A stretch of 64,000 nucleotides of DNA. Origin: Komarekiella atlantica HA4396-MV6. Lineage in GTDB: Bacteria > Cyanobacteriota > Cyanobacteriia > Cyanobacteriales > Nostocaceae. Both the position numbers and the translations under genes were made by a program. Shown in pieces: positions 8,498-17,428 of the stretch (within the stretch, counting starts at the first letter, position 1; the number at the start of each line of letters is the position of its first letter). Under the pieces are notes generated by a model. That model worked only from the letters and a program-made list of their open reading frames with translations. It did not search any database and was not told the DNA's origin. The stretch spans positions 57,786-121,785 of the forward strand of contig JAHHHK010000023.1 in the NCBI GenBank assembly GCA_019359395.1, given 5' to 3'.

Positions 8498-8708
8498 TTA
8501 GAGTTACTTGCTTACCAGATAAACTTCCGATCCAAACATCAATATTAGACCTATCTCCAGCTTGAGTATCTTGCAAATATCCATAGTCCAAAGGGTAAAC
8601 AAAGGATAGATATCTGGGGTGTGAAGTTCCTCATAGACGCTCAATTTTGACATTACTAGTAGCTACTAGCCGATATAGTTTGTGCCAGAAGTCATTGCTG
8701 TCCGTCAT
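8498..8708 (-). pseudogene. inorganic pyrophosphatase-like N-terminal fragment, with internal stop
   Basis: On the minus strand an ATG at 8708 opens MTDSNDFWHKLYRLVATSNVKIERL, then an in-frame TGA, then GTSHPRYLSFVYPLDYGYLQDT and IDVWIGSLSGKQVTL. The YPLDYGY and D-x-W-x-G elements match the small pyrophosphatase-like proteins found in cyanobacteria (family judged from memory). The frame is broken by the nonsense codon and then abruptly joined to the SDR tail near 8498. Both breaks indicate a dead gene. Confidence 0.55.
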
Positions 8709-8772
8709 TACAGTACTGATAAAACATCAATAGCGATCGCTAGCTTAGATATCGTGATTTTACCTTGCACTG

Positions 8773-9429
8773 TTAATGTTGATTTTGCTGATCTAGCAGT
8801 TTTGGTAATAATTTCATGTCATTAAATACGACCGATGCACCGACTGCTCGTAGTTGTTCTGGGTTAATCAGTTCTGCATAACCAAATACTGTCATACCTG
8901 CATCAACTCCAGCTCTAACACCTGTTGGTGTATCTTCAATCACCACACATTCCTGTGGTAAAAATCCCATTTTCTCGGCTGCATATAAAAATACATCTGG
9001 ATATGGTTTGCTACGCGAAACTTCTGTGGCACTAAATATTTTTCCTGAAAAGTAAGGAAGCAAATCCGTTTAAGCTAAAGCTTTGTTTAGCCAATTATGG
9101 CCACTATTTGAGGCAACACAATAAGAAAGCTTGAGTGTACTTAAAACATTATGTATTCCTTGTACTGGATGCAAATCTGTTATGAAAACTTGCATACATC
9201 TTTGCTCAAATTCAGTAGCAAAGTTTTCTGGTGGAGATTTACCAAGCCTATTTTTAATTATTTCTATACAGAGATTCATGGATATGCCAACAAAAATATC
9301 AATGACATCCTCTAAAGTCAGCAATAGTCCTATTTCGTTGAGCATTTCCAGCAAAATAATGTTTGCGATTCGTTCACTATCTATCAGAACACCATCACAA
9401 TCAAAAATAACTAATTTAATTTTGTCCAT
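8773..9429 (-). pseudogene. HAD-family phosphatase (beta-phosphoglucomutase-like), interrupted by an in-frame stop
   Basis: The complete 218-codon frame shows all HAD motifs: FDCDGVLIDSE (nucleophile and acid/base Asp) at the start, a helical cap, VASNSG (motif II), KPYPDVFLYAAEKMGF (motif III Lys) and VIEDTPTGVRAGVDAGM (motif IV). A TAA at 9070-9072 interrupts it between LNKALA and TDLLPYFSGK; the frame is unchanged on both sides, so this is a single nonsense change, not an indel. Two truncated polypeptides would result, splitting the core domain, so activity is unlikely unless the stop is read through. The rest is well conserved, which suggests recent inactivation or a sequencing error. Confidence 0.8.
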
Positions 9430-9452
9430 GAATTTACAAAAAATTCAATGAT

Positions 9453-10403
9453 TCACAAATTGGAGACGTGCAATACAGCTTTGCCAAGGTAGCCTCTATT
9501 TAACAATTTCTGGGCTATGTCAGCTATTTCTGTCCAATCAGCTTCAATATCAATCACAGGACGCAATTGACCTACTTCTACTAAACGCAAAAGCCTTTGT
9601 AATCCTACTGCTGCTGATTCTCGTCTCAATTCATGGAACAAAATAAGACCATACAAACTTGCACCACCAGTTGCGTAGAAGCGCTGTGCGTTGAATGTTA
9701 CCTCATTTCCCCCGGAAGTACCAAACAGAACTATCGTCCCATCTTCTGCCAACAAACCGAGGGCTGTTCCGAGGGTGTTTCCACCCACTGATTCGATAAT
9801 TAAATGATAGGGGCCATATTTGCTAGCTGATGATAGGTCTTCACCAATGACTACAAAATCAGCACCAGCATCTTTAACGAAGGTTTCGTATTCTGGACGG
9901 CGAATGTGTGCCATTACTTGTGCGCCACTAAGACGTGCTAATTGAATGGCGAAGTGACCCACACCACCAGATGCACCTGTAATTAATACTGAACGACCTA
10001 AAAGTGAGCCACCTTTGAGTAGGGTATGATAGGCGGTTAAACCAGCTACAGGTAGTGTAGCAGCTTGAGCAAAGGAAACTGACGAGGGCAATTCTGCTAG
10101 TGAGTGGGTTGGTACTGATACTAATTCCGCCCATGCACCAGAACGGAGTAAGCCGACAACTCGCGTCCCGACAGCAGGGCCGGAACCATCAGCAGCAGGA
10201 GTTTCGACAACACCAGTTAAGTCCCAACCTGGTCGCCAACCAGCTTCGGCTGTGGTAGAACGTCTAACTTCTCCCCGGTTAAGGGAAATTTCTGCTACTC
10301 TAATAACCGCTTCATTTGCAGCAGGGGTGGGTGCATCTACATCACGTAGTGCTAAACGCCCTGATACATCAGGATCAACAACAACAGCACGGATTTTACT
10401 CAT
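9453..10403 (-). CDS. zinc-independent alcohol dehydrogenase/quinone oxidoreductase (MDR family)
   Basis: A 316-residue medium-chain dehydrogenase/reductase. The N-terminal GroES-like domain (residues 1-120) lacks the catalytic zinc cysteine/histidine set, and the C-terminal Rossmann domain carries GASGGVG at 143-149, as in NADPH:quinone oxidoreductases. It would use NADPH to reduce quinones or activated alkenes. Compared with neighbours the first 130 residues are rich in Ala/Gly/Arg (GWRPGWDLTGVVETPAADGSG), which is actinobacterial in flavour and could mean horizontal acquisition (inference). It lies 23 bases upstream of the broken HAD gene on the same strand. Confidence 0.85.
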   Translation of the reverse strand: MSKIRAVVVDPDVSGRLALRDVDAPTPAANEAVIRVAEISLNRGEVRRSTTAEAGWRPGWDLTGVVETPAADGSGPAVGTRVVGLLRSGAWAELVSVPTHSLAELPSSVSFAQAATLPVAGLTAYHTLLKGGSLLGRSVLITGASGGVGHFAIQLARLSGAQVMAHIRRPEYETFVKDAGADFVVIGEDLSSASKYGPYHLIIESVGGNTLGTALGLLAEDGTIVLFGTSGGNEVTFNAQRFYATGGASLYGLILFHELRRESAAVGLQRLLRLVEVGQLRPVIDIEADWTEIADIAQKLLNRGYLGKAVLHVSNL

Positions 10404-10514
10404 CTTGTCAAACCTAAATCGAGTTACAAGTTTTAGTTTGATACAGTTTCGTCGGAAAGAGCATTAATAATTTCTCTTAAGGGGCGATCGCGGTTAGACT
10501 ATTCTGGTGTTTCT

Positions 10515-11174
10515 TTACCCAAAAAAGTTAGCAAGCAATTTGGGAATCTCATCTGGAGTGTGGGCAATAAAATCAGCACCGTGTGTCTTTAACTCTTCTT
10601 CTGTTCCGTAGCCGTAGGTGACACCAATTGAAGTAATATGATTGTGGTTGGCTCCGATTATATCGTGCGAGCGATCGCCTACCATAACCACATGAGAAGA
10701 TGAAAGCTGTTCTGTAACTAAAATGTGATAAATCAAGTCAGCTTTTACACTCCGCGTGCCGTCAAGTTCACTTCCGTAAACCCCATCGAAAAGCGACGAC
10801 AAACCAAAATGTTCAATAATCTGCGTAGCATAAACATGTGGTTTAGAAGTCGCAACAAAGGTTTGATAACCAGCAAAACGAATAGCGTTTAAGGTTTCTG
10901 ACATCTGGGGATAAAGGGAGTTTTCAAATAATCCTATTGTGGCAAAGCGACTGCGATAAAGTGAAATTGCTTGTTCCAAAACTGTGTCATCTGAAGTGTT
11001 CAGTAGCAGCGAAAAACTGTGTTTGATTGGAGGGCCAATACACCAATGTAATTCATCAGTATTAGGTGGTTTGTAACCGAGTTCAGATAAAGCAAACCGA
11101 ATACAGCGAGTAATGCCAAGCTTGGGATCTGTCAAAGTTCCATCTAAATCAAACAAAATAGCGGAGGCAGACAT
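10515..11174 (-). CDS. HAD hydrolase, phosphoglycolate phosphatase-like
   Basis: A 219-residue HAD phosphatase with the motif I signature FDLDGTLTD (Asp9, Asp11), a small helical cap, VATSKP (motif II), and motif IV VMVGDRSHDIIGA. The cap type and size match Gph/PpaX-like 5'-nucleotidase or phosphoglycolate phosphatases; the exact phosphate ester is not predictable. Same strand as the MDR gene; separated from it by 111 bases. Cytoplasmic. Confidence 0.85.
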   Translation of the reverse strand: MSASAILFDLDGTLTDPKLGITRCIRFALSELGYKPPNTDELHWCIGPPIKHSFSLLLNTSDDTVLEQAISLYRSRFATIGLFENSLYPQMSETLNAIRFAGYQTFVATSKPHVYATQIIEHFGLSSLFDGVYGSELDGTRSVKADLIYHILVTEQLSSSHVVMVGDRSHDIIGANHNHITSIGVTYGYGTEEELKTHGADFIAHTPDEIPKLLANFFG

Positions 11175-11234
11175 AATTCGTAATACTCGCCAAGGGCGAG
11201 AAGCAAGCTACGTAATTCGTAATTTAGAAGATTT

Positions 11235-12317
11235 TTATGAAGGGCTACGTTTACGGATAAAGCCTTCTCCACTTAACAGTGTAATTCCTAATGTGACAAT
11301 TCCAATTCCCAAGCTTTGAATCAAATTTAAAGTTTCGCTAATTGTGACCCACGCGACTAATACTGTTAATGCTGGACTGCTAGCGCCGATAATTGAGGCC
11401 TTAGTTGCGCCAATCATGCGAATTCCTACATTATTGAATGTGTGCCCCATGAAACTCACTAAACCAGAAAAAATACTGCCAATCCACAGAGGTGTCCAAT
11501 CAAGTTGGGTACTAAAAGGTGGCCAAAACAGTAAGCTGATACCAGAAAACAGTAAAGTGCAGGTAAAACTAATCCAGGTGAAAGGAACTGGATGGAATTT
11601 TTCCAAGCATTTTTGGGCCATGACTTTATAAAAGGCGTAAACCACTCCAGAACCAACGCTGGCGAAAATGCCATTAGTAATAGTATCACTACTGTAAGCA
11701 GCAGAAGATTGAGGAATTGTAAGTACGCCACCCCCCAGAATAATCGCCATCACTAGCCAACGGAAGAGAGTAGGACGTTCGCCAAAAAACCTCCAAGCCA
11801 GCAACGCCGTAAACACGGGATAGGTAAAAAATAGAGTCATGGCAATTCCAGTCGGAATTAAGCCAATAGCAATGTAGAGTAAGGCAATATATACAAACAT
11901 CAATACTCCACAGCCCAATACTTGGAGCAAAACATCTGTACGTTCGCGCCTGAACAAATCTCGAAATTCTTTTCCAGCAGATGGATATAACTTGAATGCT
12001 AGAGATGCCACAAGTGGAACCACCAGTAGCATTCGCATGAACATCAGCAATAATGAGTTCTGCAAATCCGGTTTAACGTATCCACCAAGTAAAAATAAAC
12101 CCAGTACGAGATGTTCTGAAAACAAAACTCGCACAGCAACGTTGTGAAACGATAAGACGAAAGCGGATATAAGAACCGTCAGAATGCCCAAGTTACTAAA
12201 AAGGTTTCTCAAGGACAACCCGATTGTATTGCTAAAACCACTGATTTTTCTGCTGTTTGGCAAATGCTTACTATTTTTGTGTCTTTGTGGTGCAAGATTT
12301 TTTACCACAAAGACCAA
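11235..12317 (-). CDS. EamA/DMT-family transporter
   Basis: Ten hydrophobic segments arranged as two EamA repeats: first from about residue 45 (LGILTVLISAFVLSFHNVAVRVLF) and second from about residue 210, with the typical late WVTISETLNLIQSLGIGIVTLGITLL. The family exports amino acids, nucleotides or other metabolites. The open frame begins at a TTG (12317) but its first 10 codons fall in a dispersed hairpin repeat (12287-12313), so the true start is probably a TTG further in, for example at 12263; this is unresolved. It lies 18 bases downstream of the TauD-like gene on the same strand and may export its product. Confidence 0.8.
   Translation of the reverse strand: MVFVVKNLAPQRHKNSKHLPNSRKISGFSNTIGLSLRNLFSNLGILTVLISAFVLSFHNVAVRVLFSEHLVLGLFLLGGYVKPDLQNSLLLMFMRMLLVVPLVASLAFKLYPSAGKEFRDLFRRERTDVLLQVLGCGVLMFVYIALLYIAIGLIPTGIAMTLFFTYPVFTALLAWRFFGERPTLFRWLVMAIILGGGVLTIPQSSAAYSSDTITNGIFASVGSGVVYAFYKVMAQKCLEKFHPVPFTWISFTCTLLFSGISLLFWPPFSTQLDWTPLWIGSIFSGLVSFMGHTFNNVGIRMIGATKASIIGASSPALTVLVAWVTISETLNLIQSLGIGIVTLGITLLSGEGFIRKRSPS
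12287..12313. repeat. inverted repeat between TauD-like and DMT genes
   Basis: Arms CTTTGTGGT and ACCACAAAG with a 9-bp A/T-rich loop. The same 'ctttgtggt' string is seen at 4048-4057 in a non-coding context. It could attenuate transcription entering the DMT gene or be an inert dispersed repeat. Confidence 0.55.
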
Positions 12318-12334
12318 AACCTTTTTTACCTGTT

Positions 12335-13249
12335 TTAAACTAAAGCGGGTTCGCGTCGGTTATATGCAGAAGAATCTCCCTTGATGGCCTCACTATGCTT
12401 ACCATCAATACCAACAGGAATATCACCCACAAGTGTGACTCGCTGAACGTGGCGAGCTTGATTGCCGTAGTCTGCGATCGCATAATGTTGAGTAGCGCGA
12501 TTATCCCAAAAAGCTACATCGCCTACTTTCCAGCGCCACCGAACTGTGTTCTCAGGACGTGTGATGTAAGCCTGCAACAATTTCACGATTTCATCGGATT
12601 CATTTTGTGATAAACCACGCAGGCGACGCACGAACCCACCGATGAATAACCCACGTTCGCCAGATTCAGGATGAACGCGAACAACTGGATGCAGGGTTTC
12701 GTATACAGTCGAAGTGAAAACAGCCCGATAAGCGCGGACTTCTTCTGGTAAGTCAATTGTAGCTGCTGCATAATCGTAGGCATTGCTGTGTACTGCCCAG
12801 AGTTGCTCAGCAAGATTACGTAGAGGAACTGGTAAATCTTCGTATGCAGTCACGGAGTTTGCCCAAATCGTATCGCCTCCTGATGGCGGAATGACCAGCG
12901 CCCGTAAAACGGAACCTAGAGGAGGACGGTCTACAAATGTGACATCAGTGTGCCAGTTGTTAGCGCGGCTCACAGTCTTGCCATAATTCAGATCAAGAAC
13001 TTCTGGGTTTTCTGGCAATGAGGGAACGGTGGGATGAGCTGTGGTGACTTCTCCAAAGCGACGGGCGAAGGCTACTTGTCTATTAGCGTCAAGGTTCTGC
13101 TCTCGGAAGAAGATGACTTTGTATTTAACTAGAGTTTTACGGATATCGCTGATGATTTCGTCGCTGAGGTTATTGCTCAGGTCAACACCAATGATTTTTG
13201 CACCGATACGTCCGGCAATTGGTTTGATGTCAAAGTGTTGGGAAGTCAT
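12335..13249 (-). CDS. TauD/TfdA-family Fe(II)/2-oxoglutarate dioxygenase
   Basis: A 304-residue protein of the TauD/TfdA family. The iron triad is visible: His100 and Asp102 in NNWHTDVTF and a distal His255 in DNRATQHYAIADYG, with 2-oxoglutarate-binding arginine in QARHVQRVTL. Family members hydroxylate the carbon next to sulfur in taurine, alkylsulfonates or sulfate esters, releasing sulfite or sulfate, or attack other carboxylates. The genomic setting (ssuD, sulfonate SBPs) favours an organosulfur substrate, though specificity cannot be read. It starts the same-strand group that runs to the DMT transporter; the CmcJ-like and GST genes lie upstream. Confidence 0.85.
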   Translation of the reverse strand: MTSQHFDIKPIAGRIGAKIIGVDLSNNLSDEIISDIRKTLVKYKVIFFREQNLDANRQVAFARRFGEVTTAHPTVPSLPENPEVLDLNYGKTVSRANNWHTDVTFVDRPPLGSVLRALVIPPSGGDTIWANSVTAYEDLPVPLRNLAEQLWAVHSNAYDYAAATIDLPEEVRAYRAVFTSTVYETLHPVVRVHPESGERGLFIGGFVRRLRGLSQNESDEIVKLLQAYITRPENTVRWRWKVGDVAFWDNRATQHYAIADYGNQARHVQRVTLVGDIPVGIDGKHSEAIKGDSSAYNRREPALV

Positions 13250-13327
13250 GAGATTTATGTCTCCAAGGGTTAATTAATTTGTCTCACGCAGAGACGCAAA
13301 GGCGCAGAGAGTAAAAGTTGGAGGAAT

Positions 13328-14194
13328 CTATGCGGGGTAAAAGACGAATGTTCGTAGTTCGATGCTTTCTCGTGGGGGAGCGTTGGCTGGGCTGGTGGGG
13401 TCTTCAAAGGCTGTATGGGCTGCAAAACGTGCGTGTCCGTCTTCTGCGGAGTCAAAACACTTGATAAATAGTGCCTCGTCTCTGTGCATTTGTGGGAAGT
13501 AGAACCATTTATGTTCAGGGTTATACGTGACTCCGTATGTCTCACCGACGCGATCGCGGTACACTAAATCCCCGGCTACAAGGTCTGTTAATGGGATACT
13601 TTGCGCGTCACATAATGCTAGTGGGGACTCTTGAATTGGTTGGGCGGTCGCTCGCCAAACGTTGATGATGGCAAATCGTTGTTTTAGTAGCGCATCAATA
13701 TCGTCTATCCCTCGCGCTGCAAGTTCTAAACGGGCGCGAGTATAGCCTGATTTAGCGGTAAAGTCGTTGTGTACTCGCTTAGCAGGTTCTTTAATATTAT
13801 TCTCACCTGGCTTGGACTTACCTGCGTTACGCAGAGTGTGATCAAATATCACTACCTTGGTTGCACCTGTCACCTCTTTTAACAATTGCTCGGCTTCTGG
13901 ATAGTAGACGCGGCGTACTTCTTCTTCGTCGTAAAAGTTGCGGACGCTGGTGTGATGTTCAGTAAACGCAAAACCTTCTTGATCTAACGAGATGTTCTCT
14001 GAGATAGAACGAGCATTATAAATTGGTAGTTTATGCGTCTGATAAGTTGCATTGGTGCGGGGAATCCCTGGTGGGGGTTCGTAGGTATAGTTAACAGGTT
14101 TTTCTGCCATTGGAATTAGGTAAGTGAGGTTAGCCTCTACATATGGCAGTTCTTGGGAAATTGGTCTGTCTAGAACTTGGTTATTTAAGCTCAT
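13328..14194 (-). CDS. CmcJ/NvfI-family oxidoreductase
   Basis: A 288-residue protein resembling the CmcJ (7-alpha-cephem methoxylase P8 chain) and NvfI group: an N-terminal TYLIPMAEKPVNYTYEPPPG, then the conserved KVVIFDHTLRN and AKRVHNDFTAKSG, and INVWRATAQPIQESPLALCDAQS followed by LFIKCFDSAEDGHARFAAHTAF. The family acts in cephamycin and fungal meroterpenoid pathways and contains iron/2-oxoglutarate oxygenases; in bacteria most members are uncharacterised. It lies 12 bases downstream of a GST gene on the same strand, so the two are probably co-expressed. Substrate unknown. Confidence 0.8.
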   Translation of the reverse strand: MSLNNQVLDRPISQELPYVEANLTYLIPMAEKPVNYTYEPPPGIPRTNATYQTHKLPIYNARSISENISLDQEGFAFTEHHTSVRNFYDEEEVRRVYYPEAEQLLKEVTGATKVVIFDHTLRNAGKSKPGENNIKEPAKRVHNDFTAKSGYTRARLELAARGIDDIDALLKQRFAIINVWRATAQPIQESPLALCDAQSIPLTDLVAGDLVYRDRVGETYGVTYNPEHKWFYFPQMHRDEALFIKCFDSAEDGHARFAAHTAFEDPTSPANAPPRESIELRTFVFYPA

Positions 14195-14206
14195 AGATGA
14201 TACATC

Positions 14207-14878
14207 CTATTTTTGTGCAGCACCAACAGGAATCGGTTCACCGAGAATTTTGGCGAATCTTTGTAAATAGAAATCCACAGGATTTGCTACTGCTTGAATT
14301 GAGGCGCGATCGCTTACCAAATTCCACCATGTCTGCAAACGAGGTGTTTCTGCTGGTAGTGTAAATTTACGGAAGTGTTCTAAGAGTGGTAAACGTTCAA
14401 ACCAAGGATAGAAGCTGATATCAACTAGGCTAAACTGATCTCCTAATAAGTAATCACCTTTGCCTAATCCTTCTTGTTCAATATATAGAAGTGCTTCTGT
14501 GAACTCTTTTCTTCCCTGTTCTTGTTCTTCGCTATCTTTGCCGCGTAGAAATTTGTTAAAAGCAGGTACAAGCCGAGTATTAGCGTAGTCTATCCAAATT
14601 CTGGCGATCGCTTTCTTTGCCGGATCATGGGGTAACAATGGTGGTTCTGGAAAAACTTCATCTAGATATTCATTGATAATAGCAGACTCGTAAAGTTCAA
14701 CATCCCCATGTTTAATAGCCGGAACTTTGCCATAGCGAGAAATCTGCGTGTACCCATCTGGTTTGTTCTGTAAGTCAATCTCTATCGGCGTGAAATCAAT
14801 GCCTTTTTCCAGTAAGACTACACGAGTGCGTTGTGAGAAGGTAGAGGCTTTAGCAAAGTAAAGTTGTATGTTGCTCAT
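14207..14878 (-). CDS. glutathione S-transferase, serine-type N-terminal site
   Basis: About 223 residues with the thioredoxin-like N-terminal domain ([23 protein letters not shown], the cis-Pro region [23 protein letters not shown]) and an all-helical C-terminal domain. The active-site position carries Ser (STFS), unlike the cysteine of the related GST at 29996 (CPYA). ATG 14878 is preceded by AAGGAAAGGA; a TTG three bases earlier is ignored. The family conjugates glutathione, dehalogenates, or isomerises; substrates unknown. It heads the minus-strand run GST-CmcJ-TauD-DMT, and a 26-bp dyad motif lies 137 bases upstream. Confidence 0.85.
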   Translation of the reverse strand: MSNIQLYFAKASTFSQRTRVVLLEKGIDFTPIEIDLQNKPDGYTQISRYGKVPAIKHGDVELYESAIINEYLDEVFPEPPLLPHDPAKKAIARIWIDYANTRLVPAFNKFLRGKDSEEQEQGRKEFTEALLYIEQEGLGKGDYLLGDQFSLVDISFYPWFERLPLLEHFRKFTLPAETPRLQTWWNLVSDRASIQAVANPVDFYLQRFAKILGEPIPVGAAQK

Positions 14879-15014
14879 CAAATCCTTTCCTTGTAATTAT
14901 CGTGAATCCAGAGTATTTGAGATTGCACAACTCAGTAAAACAGAAGCGAGATGTGTTGATTAGTGCAGTTAAATAATTTGACTGACAGCTATCTACGTCT
15001 GTTAGATGATATAT

Positions 15015-15040
15015 TACAGTTTGTCGGTCGATTTAACGTA
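15015..15040. promoter_or_regulatory. shared 26-bp dyad-like motif, site 1 (candidate operator)
   Basis: Begins TACAGTTTGTCGG and ends TCGATTTAACGTA. It matches the motif before ssuD (37682-37707) at 19 of 26 positions by eye. It sits between the divergent GST gene (start 14878, minus) and the racemase remnant (15145, plus), a typical operator position. The cognate regulator is unknown. Confidence 0.5.
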
Positions 15041-15144
15041 GTTTAAATATTATACAGTTTTTCTGAAAATATGTATACCTAATTATTAGTACAACTAAAT
15101 AAATATTTAGACATAATCAGGCTTGTCAAGAAAGAGGTATCATA

Positions 15145-15381
15145 ATGTACTCGAAAGCTAAGTCTAATAGGCAAATCCGTCTTGGCTTGCTAGTACCAGC
15201 AGGTAACACCACGTTTGAGCCTGACTTTCACGCTGCTTTTTCCAGTAAAGTCAGCATTCATAGCCATCGCGCGATCGCCAAACACCCACACGCTTATGAG
15301 AGCTATGAATCAATGGATGATATTAATCAAGAAGCAGTTAAAGAAGTAACTAAACTAGCTAAAGCTAGAGTGCAATCTTGA
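15145..15381 (+). pseudogene. Asp/Glu racemase / maleate isomerase-like N-terminal fragment
   Basis: A 78-residue frame with its own ATG after AAGAGGTATC. It encodes RQIRLGLLVPAGNTTFEPDF, the characteristic N-terminus of the maleate cis-trans isomerase/arylmalonate decarboxylase/Asp-Glu racemase superfamily (usually about 240-250 residues), where the loop after the first strand binds a carboxylate. After about 70 residues the similarity ends and the sequence joins the C-terminal half of an unrelated HAD gene. The rest, including both catalytic cysteine regions, is missing. Confidence 0.65.
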
Positions 15382-15848
15382 TGATCGATTGTTTCATCAA
15401 GATAAAAGATTGCGATCGCTGGCAAAATTAACCGATTCATTACGTGACAAAATCGTTTGTATTACCATTATTAACCAAGCTGATATTCTGTCTGAATTAG
15501 AAATAGCTATCCAGGAAAAATATGGTGGTAGAGTAGAAACTTATTATTTTGAAAATAGTTATTCTCCTGGCTGGTACTGGCTAACAATTTATAGTCATAA
15601 AGCCACTAAAGCTCAAGCAATCCTGACTCTACAAGAAACTTACGGATTGAGTGGTAAGAAGTTGATTGTATTTGGAGATCATAACTAATGATATTGAAAT
15701 GTTTCAGATAGCCGATTGCGCGTTCGCTGTTGATAACGCAACTTTGGAATTAAAACGCTATGCAACCCATATAATTGATTGCAATCAAGCGGATAGTGTG
15801 GTGCGATATATCTATCAAGATTGGAGTCAAATGAAGGCTGAAGTATGA
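15377..15848 (+). pseudogene. Cof-type HAD hydrolase C-terminal fragment, frameshifted
   Basis: Starting at CTT 15377 the plus frame reads LDDRLFHQDKRLRSLAKL and continues to KKLIVFGDHN, then shifts by one base to continue NDIEMFQIADCAFAVDNAT and ends at TGA 15846-15848. The VFGDHNNDIEMF and AVDNAT elements are the motif IV region of Cof/YbiV HAD phosphatases. An extra T in 'gatcataacTaatgat' near 15687 explains the frameshift. The N-terminal half with the nucleophile Asp is absent; the fragment overlaps the stop of the racemase remnant, so both ends come from a deletion fusing two genes. Confidence 0.7.
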
Positions 15849-15927
15849 AATTATTCCACAAATATAAAATTGTACGCCCAAAGTTACTTAAAATTAAAGC
15901 AAGACATAACAAAGTCGGAATAGCCAG

Positions 15928-16077
15928 ATGAAAAATGATTTCCACCATTACATTGAGATCGCGGATGGAGTCCGCAGTGGGAAACCTTGTATCGCTGGTA
16001 CGAGAATCTCTGTAGCAGATATAGCAATGATGTATTATCTCCTGAAGTTAATTATTTGCCATTTGCTTTGTTCCTAA
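15928..16077 (+). pseudogene. truncated DUF433 (antitoxin-like) gene
   Basis: An ATG at 15928 opens MKNDFHHYIEIADGVRSGKP and then CIAGTRISVADIAMMYYL, the hallmark of DUF433 helix-turn-helix proteins often found as antitoxins. Intact members continue with a GxS(x)EEI helix; here that part is replaced by an unrelated 10-residue tail ending at 16077, which runs into the 3' end of the convergent MFS gene. A truncated remnant. A second broken DUF433 gene lies at 23937. Confidence 0.65.
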
Positions 16078-17316
16078 GTGTATTAACTTCGCCATTTGGG
16101 GCAATTGTTGGATGAACAGCACCGAACCTACTATGCAAACGACACCACCCAAAATTAGTGTATTCGGAGCTTTCAAATAATGTGCCAGAGTTCCTGCTAA
16201 CAAGTTACCAAAAGGAGCCATACCCATAAAGCACATCGCATAAAAGCTCATTACCCTACCCCGTTTGCTATCCTCCACAATAAATTGCAGCACTGTGTTA
16301 CTAGCAGCTACCTGAAGTGTAGAACTCCAGCCAACTAAAACCAAAGCTAACTGAGAAATCCAGAAGACTTGAGAGACAGAGAAAAAGATAAAGCCAATCC
16401 CCATGATGGCTGGACAAAAGGCGATAAGTCTCTCTAAACCCACTACATTATGACGAAAGCTCAGGTAGACACAAGCAAACACCGATCCCATTGCTGCTGC
16501 GGCCGTGAGAAAACCTAACGTTTCCGATCCTCCATGTAGAACTTCTACAGCAAAGATGGGTAGAAGTGTCGTGTAAGACATACCTACTAAACTAGCTACT
16601 GCTAGTAACAGTAGGATAGAACGCACAGGTAGGAATTGGTAGGCATATTCAAACCCTTCTTTCAACTTCTGCCAAGTATTACTCGTCTGTATTTCTACTG
16701 TTCGGGGTATAATGACCATTGCTGAGATTGCCCAGATAGCTACAAGATAGCTGAGACTATCGTAAAGAAAGCAGAATCCTGCACCAAACTGAGCGATAAA
16801 AATGCCACCCAATGCAGGGCCAATGAGACGCGCACCATTGAGGAAGGCTGCATTCAGTGCGATCGCATTTCCCATCAGTTCACGAGTAACCATATCACTA
16901 ACAAAAGCTTGACGCACAGGCACATCTAAACCCTTCAATACGCCTAACAATGCACTCAGAGTTAGCAATGTCCAAAAATTTGCCAAACCCAGAAACGTGA
17001 TGGCTGTCAAAATTACAGATAGAGAAATACCTATAATCTGAAGTAGTAGTAAAAGGCGATGACGGTTGTAGCGATCGGCTAAAATACCTGAAACGGGAGC
17101 TAATACAAAAACGGGTAAGTGTCCCAGAAAACCTGCCAACCCCAGCAGTAAGGCAGAATCAGTTAATCGATAAATCAGCCAGAGAATCGCTACTTGGGTC
17201 ATGAAGTTACCTGTCATCGACAAGGCTTGTCCAGCAAAGTAGAGACGATAATTACGCGATCGCAAAGCAGGTAAATCGAGATTCAACTTGAACTTAATTT
17301 TAGGAAATAATTTCAT
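16048..17316 (-). CDS. MFS transporter, EntS/MFS_3-like exporter
   Basis: A 422-residue membrane protein with about 12 hydrophobic segments. The conserved loop 2-3 region reads GILADRYNRHRLLLLLQ, the A-motif equivalent, and the early YFAGQALSMTGNFMTQVAILWLIYRLT matches the MFS_3/enterobactin exporter branch. It would export a small molecule with proton coupling. It closes the minus-strand run with two flavoproteins, a ferredoxin and a SBP, 112 bases after the second flavoprotein, although that spacer contains repeats and may be a transcript boundary. Its 3' end overlaps a DUF433 remnant. Confidence 0.8.
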   Translation of the reverse strand: MKLFPKIKFKLNLDLPALRSRNYRLYFAGQALSMTGNFMTQVAILWLIYRLTDSALLLGLAGFLGHLPVFVLAPVSGILADRYNRHRLLLLLQIIGISLSVILTAITFLGLANFWTLLTLSALLGVLKGLDVPVRQAFVSDMVTRELMGNAIALNAAFLNGARLIGPALGGIFIAQFGAGFCFLYDSLSYLVAIWAISAMVIIPRTVEIQTSNTWQKLKEGFEYAYQFLPVRSILLLLAVASLVGMSYTTLLPIFAVEVLHGGSETLGFLTAAAAMGSVFACVYLSFRHNVVGLERLIAFCPAIMGIGFIFFSVSQVFWISQLALVLVGWSSTLQVAASNTVLQFIVEDSKRGRVMSFYAMCFMGMAPFGNLLAGTLAHYLKAPNTLILGGVVCIVGSVLFIQQLPQMAKLIHLGTKQMANN

Positions 17317-17333
17317 GAACTTAAATTCATCAA

Positions 17334-17414
17334 GACTCTGCGCCCCTCTGCGTTTTAAAGCCTTTTTTAACGCAAAGGTACGCGGAGGTTAGCGCAAAGG
17401 TACGCAGAGGTTTT
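17334..17414. repeat. imperfect direct/inverted intergenic repeat
   Basis: Contains 'ctctgcgcccctctgcgtt' and two near-identical units 'aacgcaaaggtacgcggaggtt' / 'gcgcaaaggtacgcagaggtt'. This 'CGCAAAGGCGCAGAG' family recurs at 13284-13308 and near 31575. It fills the spacer between the MFS and flavoprotein genes. Confidence 0.6.
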
Positions 17415-17428
17415 CTCAAGATAATTAA

